Positions 56,926 to 64,000 of a stretch of DNA of 64,000 nt are shown in pieces. The stretch comes from Dasypus novemcinctus (taxonomy: Eukaryota > Chordata > Mammalia > Cingulata > Dasypodidae), in NCBI RefSeq assembly GCF_030445035.2, contig NC_080702.1, positions 25,121,652-25,185,651 of the forward strand. Direction: 5' to 3'. The notes below the pieces were generated by a model. It was not told the DNA's origin. It worked only from the letters and a program-made list of their open reading frames with translations, and did no database searches. The stretch's first letter is position 1, and each line of letters opens with the position of its first letter. Made by a program: the position numbers and the translations under genes.

Positions 56926-57539
56926 ATGTAACAGAGATAGTAGATGATGGAGGATAGCAAGATGTGGGGAAAGAGGATTGTGTAGGTGGCCAAAATCAAT
57001 TCACACAGAAAAGAGGAAATGGAGGATGAGGAAACACAGCAAATGTGAAGTGCTCCCTGCTGCACCTATTATATAAATAAAATAAAATAAGAAGAAAAAG
57101 AGAGAAAAGAAAAAAATGGAAGAAAATAAGGGATGGGCAAAGAAAAGGGAGTGAAACAAACAAGAAAAAGAAAAGTAGAACAAAAACCTAAATAAATGAA
57201 AAAGGACCTTGGGGGATAAAATGGGAGGAAAGACCAAGAGATAATGCAATATTAGCAACCAAGACAATAAAAAAAAGATAAAAGAGAAAAACACACACAC
57301 ACAAACCCTGAGGGCTAGGATAATCAGGGACCTCAGATGGACCTCAGGGCACAATGGATTCAGGGATGGGAAGTCTGTGATATTGCAGACTCAAGAGGTG
57401 TGTGTCTCTGGAGTGTGGGCCACCAGGGTTTAGGGGACACAGACCTGGGAACCACACATCCTTTTAAAAGGGAGCCTGGGAGCACCACAGTGCAACACAG
57501 CCTTTGGGGATCCCCGCAGCTGGGTGTCAGCCCTAGGGG

Positions 57540-58100
57540 GAGGAATCACACCTGCAAACTCTGACCTCCATGTCAGAAACCCAAAATTCCACCTCTCACA
57601 AGAATCTCTTCTGTCATTGTCTCACCAAATCGAATTCCAGACACCTCCCACCCTGCAAGCCCCTGAAACAGCCTGCTGGGGGCGCCAGTGTACTACAAAC
57701 AGTTCAGGGACCACTGCAGATGGGCTACCAGACCTGGGCAGAGGGCCTCCAGCCAGAAGCTCTTAACTCCATGTCAGAAACCCAAAATTGCACCTCTTGC
57801 AAGAATCTCCTCCATCACTGTCTCACCAAATCGAATTCCAGACACCTCCCACGCTGCAAACCCCTGAAGCAGCCTTCTCAGGGCTTGGGATCTCCCCAGT
57901 GCAGCAAAGCCTCCAGGAATCACTGCTGCCAGACAACCAGCCTCAGGTGAGAGGGTCCCATGAGCAGCCCCACCTCTGTGAAACAGACCCAAAATTCTAC
58001 CTCTTACAAGAATCTCCCCTGTCACTGTCCCACTAAATCGACGTCCAGACACCTCCTGCCCTGCAAACACCTGAAACAGCCTTGTCCAGCAGGACTCCAA
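57540..58100 (-). repeat. L1 5' UTR monomer array, copy C
   Basis: The stretch 'acccaaaattc' with its surroundings (a 'cacaagaatctc' type segment, 'accaaatcgaattccagacacctccca', 'ctgcaaacccctgaaacagcct') occurs three times, at about 57,577, 57,778 and 57,985, at periods of about 201 and 207 bases. This is the minus-strand equivalent of the array at the start of the window. Confidence 0.8.
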
Positions 58101-58169
58101 CCCTACTCAGCTGCTTCTTTATAGGAGAGATTATAAAGTGCACTCACTCAGACGCGATCTTGCCCCACC

Positions 58170-58918
58170 TCCGGTTTTTACATTTTTTATTGGACTGGGA
58201 CATGTCTTCTTCTTTCTTATATGGTTTATAAATGTTTTTTGGGGATTTAGACATTTATTTATCTTGATGGATTTACTCAGTTATTTCTTAAATCTCTACT
58301 CTATCATTTTATTTAGTTGCTGCTTTCATGTGTGTGGTAAGTTTTCTCTTTGACAATTTGTTTTCCTTATTCTATTTTTTTATGTTGTCAATGTTCCCTT
58401 GAAAGAAAAAGATTACTGGTAGGTAAGGGGGAAGAGATGAGTAAAATGATAGTAGTAATAACAATAGTAAAAGGTAGAATAGGAACAGTATAGAACCTAG
58501 AAAATGAATAAGTAACTCCTGTAAGAAGTGCAGAGGAATAAGAATTTTTAAAAGTGTGGTACAACAAAATGAAAAACTAAATAGAGAAAAATACCTACAT
58601 TGAATTAAAAGTCCAGAATGATGAGAATAGAGTGAAAGAGAAAAGACAAAACAATAAGAAAAAAGTTTAAAAAGAAAGAAAACAGAGAATTGAGGAGTTA
58701 GAAATAAAAATAAGAAAAATTGAAGAGTAAACAAATATGGGTGGAATGCAAGAACAAAAACAGAAAGTAGAAGATAGAATAATGAAGGAAGGAAAAGGAA
58801 CTGCATAGGCAGACAAAACTGATATACAAAAAAAGAGGAAACCAGTGAAGGGGGGTCCACAGCAAACAAGAATCAAGACATCAGCATGGTTTAACCTCGG
58901 GCATTTTTTTTTTAAATG
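58170..58918 (-). mobile_element. Old L1 5' region (copy G)
   Basis: On the minus strand this reads as an A/T-rich 5' UTR followed by a 'caagggaacattgacaac' type stretch and 'cttaccacacacatgaaagcag', the same order as 11,125-11,330 in copy F. It is cut off at both ends by copies H and C. No open frame. Confidence 0.6.
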
Positions 58919-61318
58919 AAATTTTTCATTATTTTTTAAAAAGATACATAGATCATACAAAATGTTACATCACAAAATATAAGAGGTTCCCATAATGCTC
59001 TCCTACCCACCTCCCCAATCCTCCCATATCAACAATCTTTCATCACTGTGGCCCATTCATTACACTTGATGAATACATTTTGGAGCACTGCTACACTGCA
59101 TGGATTTTAGTTTACATTGCAGTCTACACTCTTCCCCAGTCCATTCAGTGGGTTATGGCAGAATATATAATGCCCTGCATCTGTCCCTGTAATATCATTC
59201 AGGACTGTTCCAAATCCCAAAAATACCCCCACATCACATCTCTTCTTCCCTCTCCCTGACCTCAGCAACTATCATGGCCACTTTCTCTTAATCAATGCTA
59301 CAGTTTCTTCCATTACTAGTCAAAATAGTTCTACAGTAGAATACCAGTAAGTCCACTCTCATCCATATTTTATTCCTTCATCCTCCAGACCCCAAGATGG
59401 TAATGTCTACTCCACCTCTGGAATGAAAAGTGGCTTACATCATATATGACTGAGGGATGTGATTCTCCTGCTTGCAGTTGCAGACTCTCAATTCTCTGGT
59501 ATGGTGGTTGACATTCCTCACCTCCCTGTTAACTAACCTGGATAAGTCCAAAGAATTGGAGAGCGGGTATTGCAAATCTGCTGAGGCTCAGGGACAAGCG
59601 GCACATGGACAGTACAGAGATTCAAGTTTTCTGTGCATACAGAAACCACAGCACCAACCACAGGTTCGCTAAAAGTGACAGAAGAGGTATGTGTAGGGAG
59701 GTCATATCTGAGTCCAACTCCATCACACTCAGGAGCACAAATTTCAAAGTAGGGTCCACTGGCAAGGCACTGAACTCTAGAGCCATCTACCATGCCTGTA
59801 GGACCTGGTTATCTCCATAGCCCTCAAGAACACCACTACCTGGGGTTATATCTACATTGGCAGTGTCTGAAATCTTGCTGAGATGTGCGTAAATGCGACC
59901 TCTGATGACCTCCCTATTCATTCTGAAGTCTCTTAGCCATATAATCTCATTTGTCTTTGCCATTCCCCTCCCCCTTTTTTCTAGCTGTATCACCAGCTGT
60001 TGATTGGTAGTAATACCTTGGAACCAGGTAGTTTATCCCCAAGGTTCATGTCCCACACTGGGGGTAAGTTAATACATTTATAGGCTGAGAGTGGCTTAGC
60101 AAGTGGCCACATTTGAGCAACATGGAGGTCCTCATTAAGTAACTCTTAGGCACCCTGCATCTCTAGGTCTCAATGAAATTTCAAGCACACAGAATCATAA
60201 TCATAGTCATCAGTATCATGGGTCATCGTTGGACCATCCTTCTTCACTGGTGTTTGCCCTTGCATTTGTGGTATTGTTGCTCTTACATTGGGGAATGTGG
60301 TAGAAATCCCCCAGGTGGGAACTCAGCACTCCCTCAATTGTCATGTGTAACAACCTACTATGACAATACCAGCAACGATTTTTTACATGTGGATATTAAA
60401 TTTCTACAGCTGATGTACATAAATTGAAACATAGCTATTAACAATGGTTCTATTTTGGTTAACACTATGTTTTATATTTTGGACTGTACACTTTCTAAAT
60501 TTTTATTTGCATTATGGTTTACATTATGATTTACATTTTAGACTATACACTTCTATAAATTTTTGATGAAATTTAACATGACCTATATCCATCATTGCAT
60601 GATCTTGTGGAACACTTCCATTGCCCCCATTACCCCCACCTTTGATCTATTCTACTCCACTCTCCAACTCCCCTTGGGGCCTACAATGACAACCGAAATT
60701 CACTGCTTGAAGGGCAAGATTCACAGATACTTGCTCAATGCTAAGGGCTTGACGCAGTAGTCTGTCATCCCGCATTGGAAGCCAACAATGCTCTAGAGAG
60801 ACACCCTTCCTTCTGTTTGAGAACATCAGACCTCTCCAGGATGGGGGAACAACCCCTTTCTGCTCTTTGAATGGGCCTCCACCCACTGATATAACACACT
60901 ACAAAAAGATGAGCACACACAAACACCCCAGAAGCCTCACCCAGGTGCACCCTGTACCAGATATACCCCATCAAACACCTTAAACAAGAAACCCTTCCTT
61001 ATTATATTTTCTAAAGAATTTTCTCAACATTATAGTTTCACCCACCTGCCTGACAATTTCCCATTATCACTTTCTCTCCACAAACCTTCCCCACAATTCC
61101 ATGGACCATCTGACCCATCCTCCCAACTCTAGCCCCCATTAAACCTGCAAAGCCCCACCCTAAATATCCCTATGCCCCCGACTTATCCTTTCACTGCACA
61201 ATTACATACATCCACTTTATCATAGGTTTTGTCCATGTAGGCGTCAGCTTACAGCCTTCTTCTGCACCCACTACTTCCTTAAAGCCTACCTTCCAGTCTC
61301 TATCTCTCTGGAACTGCT

Positions 61319-63041
61319 TTATTTCTTTAAGTCTTGTCGAGAGGTCATGTAGTATTTGTCCTTCAATGCCCGGGTTGCTTCATACAACATAAGGTCCTCA
61401 AGATTCATCCATGTTATTCCATGTGTTAGTACTGTATGCCTTCTTAGAGCTGAGTAGTACTCCATTGTATGTATATACCACATTTTGTTTATCCATTCAT
61501 CTGTTGATGGGAATTTGGGTTCATTCCAACTTTTGGCAATAGTGAATAATGCCCTTGTTTTCAGTTCTTCTGGGTATATATCCAGCAGTGGAATTGCTGG
61601 GTCATATGGCAAATATATAGCTAGTTTTTTGAGGAACCGCCAAATTGCCCTCCAGAATGGCTGGATCCTTCTACATTCCCACTAGCAGTGATTGAGTGAT
61701 CCCATTACTCCACATCCTCTCCAGCACTTGTAGTCCTGTTTTTTAATAGTTACTAGTGTAATGGGTGCAAAATGGTATCTCATCATAGTTATGCTTTGCA
61801 TTTCGCTAATAGCTAGTGATTTTGAGCATCTTTTCATGTGCTTTTTAACCATTTATATTTCTTCTTTGGACAAGTGTCTGCTCAAGTGTCTTACCAATTT
61901 TTGAATGGATTCTTTGTCTTTTTATTTTTGAGATATAAGGTTTCTTTTTATATGTTGGATATTAGGCTCTTATCAGATATATGATTACCAAATATTTTCT
62001 CCCATTGTGCATGCTGTCTTTTCACCTTCTTGATAAACTAATTTGAGGTGCAAAATTCTTTAATTTTGAGAAGGTCCCAATTATGACTTTTTTATTTTCC
62101 TTCTCGTGATTTGGGTGTGTAATTCATGAAGCCATTTCCTATTAAAAGGTCCTGTAGGTGCTTCCCTAGATTGTCTCCCAAGGTCTTTATGATCTTGGCT
62201 CTTATATTTAGATCTTTGATCCATCTTGAGTTGATTTTTGTATAAGGTGTGAGATGGTAATCCTCTCTCTTTTGCATGTGGATATCAAATTCTCCAAGCA
62301 CCATTTGTTGAAGAGGCCATGGGCTTGGTGGCCTTGTTAAATATCAGATAACTCTCTATTAGAGGATATATATCAGAAATCCTGGACTTTTTCTGTGGCC
62401 TAGCATGTGGTCTACCCTGCAGAATGGTCCATGTGCACTTGAGAAGAACGTATTTCCTGGTGTATTTGGGTGTAAAGTTCTGTATACTTCTATTAGGTCC
62501 AGATCCTCTAATATACTATCCAAAGTCTTTTTTTCTTTATTGACTCTCTGTTGAGATGTTCTGTCTAATGGTGATAATGGTGTATTAAAGTCCTTCACTA
62601 TAACTGTAGAGGCACCTGTTCCTACACTTAGTTTTTCCAGTGTTTGCCTCACTTATTTTGAGGAACACTGGTTAGGTGAATAAATGTTTATGGCTATCCT
62701 TTCTTTTTGAAAGATTACTGCTTTTACTAATATGTAATGTTAATATTTATCTCTCACAATAATTTTGCTTTTAAAGTCTATTTTGGCCATTATCAGTACA
62801 AATATTCCTGCCCTTTTTGTTTATTTTTTGCTTGTAAGATTGTTTTCCAGCTGTTCACTTTCAACCTCATTGAATCCCTGAGTCAAAGGTGGGTTTCTTG
62901 TCAATAGTATGTAAATGGGTCATATATCCTTATCCATTCTGCCAGGCTGTGTCTCTTGACTGTGAATTTAATTGTTTAACATTCATATGACATCATAATA
63001 TGTCATATGATGACATTCAAGGAATTACTTACATTAGCCAT
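61319..63041 (-). pseudogene. L1 ORF2 lacking the reverse transcriptase, copy H
   Basis: It starts at ATG 63,041. Endonuclease pieces include TLEKLSVGTGASTVIVKDFNTP (in two parts, about 62,650-62,590). Near 62,378 the sequence passes directly to a late ORF2 segment ([18 protein letters not shown], about 62,280-62,200) and on to the C-terminus ([12 protein letters not shown], 61,612 down). About 2 kb holding the RT and its YADD/FADD box is gone. Stops and frameshifts throughout. Confidence 0.85.
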
Positions 63042-63109
63042 ATTTTGTTTGGATTTGTGTATGTCATATATTGTTTTTATTTCTTTTTTGTCTTTTTAGT
63101 TGTTTGTAC

Positions 63110-64000
63110 ACTCTCCTCCAGCTCTCTCTTCTGTTTTTCTCTTTCCTCCTGCAGAACACCCTTTACTATTTCTTGAAGGGCAGGATTCTTATTGGCACAC
63201 TCTCTTAGTTTCGGTTTACCTTTGAATATTTAGAGTTCTGCATCATATTTGAACTCCAGCTTTGCTGCATAGGTCTTCTTGGCTAGAATTTTTTTCTTTT
63301 AGGACTTTGACTATGTCATATCACTGCCTTCTTGCCTCCATGGTTTCAGATGAGAAATCAGCACTTAATCTTTTTTAGCTTCCCCTGTATGTGATGGTTC
63401 TCTTTTCTCTTGCTGCCTTCAGTATTTTCTCTTCATCTTGAGCATTCAATAATTTGCCATGCATATGTCTTTGGGAAGGCCTTTTGGGATTTATGTTGTT
63501 TGGGGTGCATCGTGCTTTTGGACATGTACATCCATCTCCCTCCATAGTTTTGGGAAGTTTCAGCCATTATTTCATACAACACTCCTTCTTTCCCCTTTCC
63601 CTTCTCTTTTCCTTGGGATGCCTGTAATCTGTATGTTTGTGCATTTTGTGTTGTCATTCAAGTCCCTAAGTCACTGCTGGATTTTTTATATCTTTGTATT
63701 GGTCGATTCTAACAACTATTTGATTATAGATGTACTGTCTTCCATATCACTAATTCTTTTCTCTGCCTCTTCAAATCTATTGTTACTTGCGGAGAGTGTA
63801 TTTTTTATTTCTTTGATTATGCCATTCATCACCATCATACCCATTATCTTTTTGTGTATGTTTACAATTTCTTCTGGATGCTCCCTGAGTGTTTTCTTAA
63901 TATCTGTAATCTCTTCCTTGTCTTCATTAAGTTGGGCCGTAATATTTTTTTTGAGTGCTTTGGTTAGTTATTTGATGTTCTGCTCCTCTTCTTTTAGTTT
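63110..64000 (-). pseudogene. L1 ORF1, broken and partial, copy H
   Basis: Minus-strand pieces resemble the ORF1 C-terminal domain (about 63,160-63,470), the RRM core (63,560-63,660) and the coiled coil (63,690-64,000). The longest open stretch is 74 codons. The N-terminus lies beyond the window. Confidence 0.8.

Larger units (their letters stand above)
56302..58168 (-). mobile_element. LINE-1 copy C, 5' part, minus strand
   Basis: ORF1 C-terminal half at 56,302-56,925, then an abrupt change to 5' UTR sequence at about 56,925, and a 5' end near 58,168 ('gacgcgatcttgccccacctcc' on the plus strand). The N-terminal half of ORF1 is deleted, so the copy was already damaged apart from the copy B insertion. 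Confidence 0.85.
58919..64000 (-). mobile_element. LINE-1 copy H, internally deleted, runs off the window
   Basis: The tail is at 58,919-58,990, the 3' UTR runs to about 61,318, the ORF2 C-terminal part spans 61,319-62,375, then a jump leads to the endonuclease part at 62,380-63,041, followed by ORF1 to the window edge. The RT is missing. It is more diverged than copies A-C. Confidence 0.85.

Noticed and set aside
41165-58175. Copy C as a clean insertion into one older L1 (copies E and G as its two halves)
   Set aside because: I could find no target-site duplication, and copy E (late ORF2) and copy G (5' UTR) are not adjacent parts of an L1.

Overview
This is a mammalian nuclear DNA window, made mostly of LINE-1 (L1) retrotransposons. 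It also carries one intact olfactory receptor gene and one almost complete endogenous retrovirus (ERV). The L1 3' UTR type (polypurine tail followed by a segment reading 'tatatggggacctcatatttttt', seen many times on both strands) and tRNA-like pieces inside L1 5' UTRs resemble what I remember of xenarthran, especially armadillo, repeats. Xenarthra is therefore my best guess for the host. That guess rests on recall, not on a search.

Layout. 1-8,020: plus-strand L1 (copy A) with a monomeric 5' UTR, decayed ORF1 and ORF2, and a long 3' UTR. 8,021-9,790: unassigned DNA and old L1 pieces. 9,790-16,205: two more plus-strand L1s (copies F and I), the second internally deleted. 16,225-26,100: mostly single-copy DNA around an intact family-7 type olfactory receptor gene (23,532-24,461), with a diverged direct duplication (16.2-17.0 kb and 25.2-25.8 kb) on its two sides. 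26,107-37,018: an internally deleted L1 (copy J) whose 3' tail was the landing site of the ERV (28,159-36,989). 37,025-37,690: a plus-strand L1 tail that meets a minus-strand L1 tail to tail. 37,691-64,000: minus-strand L1s, including copy B (48,114-56,301, about 8.2 kb, full length), which sits inside copy C with a perfect 16-bp target-site duplication.

The ERV is the most interesting object. It has 366-bp LTRs that differ at 8 sites, a tRNA-Pro-type primer binding site, an uninterrupted gag with two zinc knuckles and a six-copy 39-bp repeat, a textbook -1 frameshift signal (T TTA AAC plus an H-type pseudoknot) into protease, a long open RT-RNaseH-integrase frame of betaretroviral style, and a gamma-type env (CWLC, immunosuppressive-type region, CX6CC). 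Between pol and env lies a 66-codon ORF with two hydrophobic segments. It carries the first ATG after the predicted env splice acceptor, and its stop overlaps the env ATG as ATGA. The env leader is long and arginine-rich, like the Rem/Rec class of export proteins. The provirus is broken: a TGA in protease, a pro/pol phase mismatch, and a TAA in the env transmembrane subunit.

How the parts relate. The L1s supply most of the DNA and are the landing sites for each other and for the ERV. Plus-strand L1s lie left of 37.69 kb and minus-strand L1s to the right, apart from one short minus-strand tail at 16.4 kb. The receptor gene has no visible functional link with the mobile elements. I saw no tRNA or rRNA genes, no CRISPR arrays and no bacterial-type genes.
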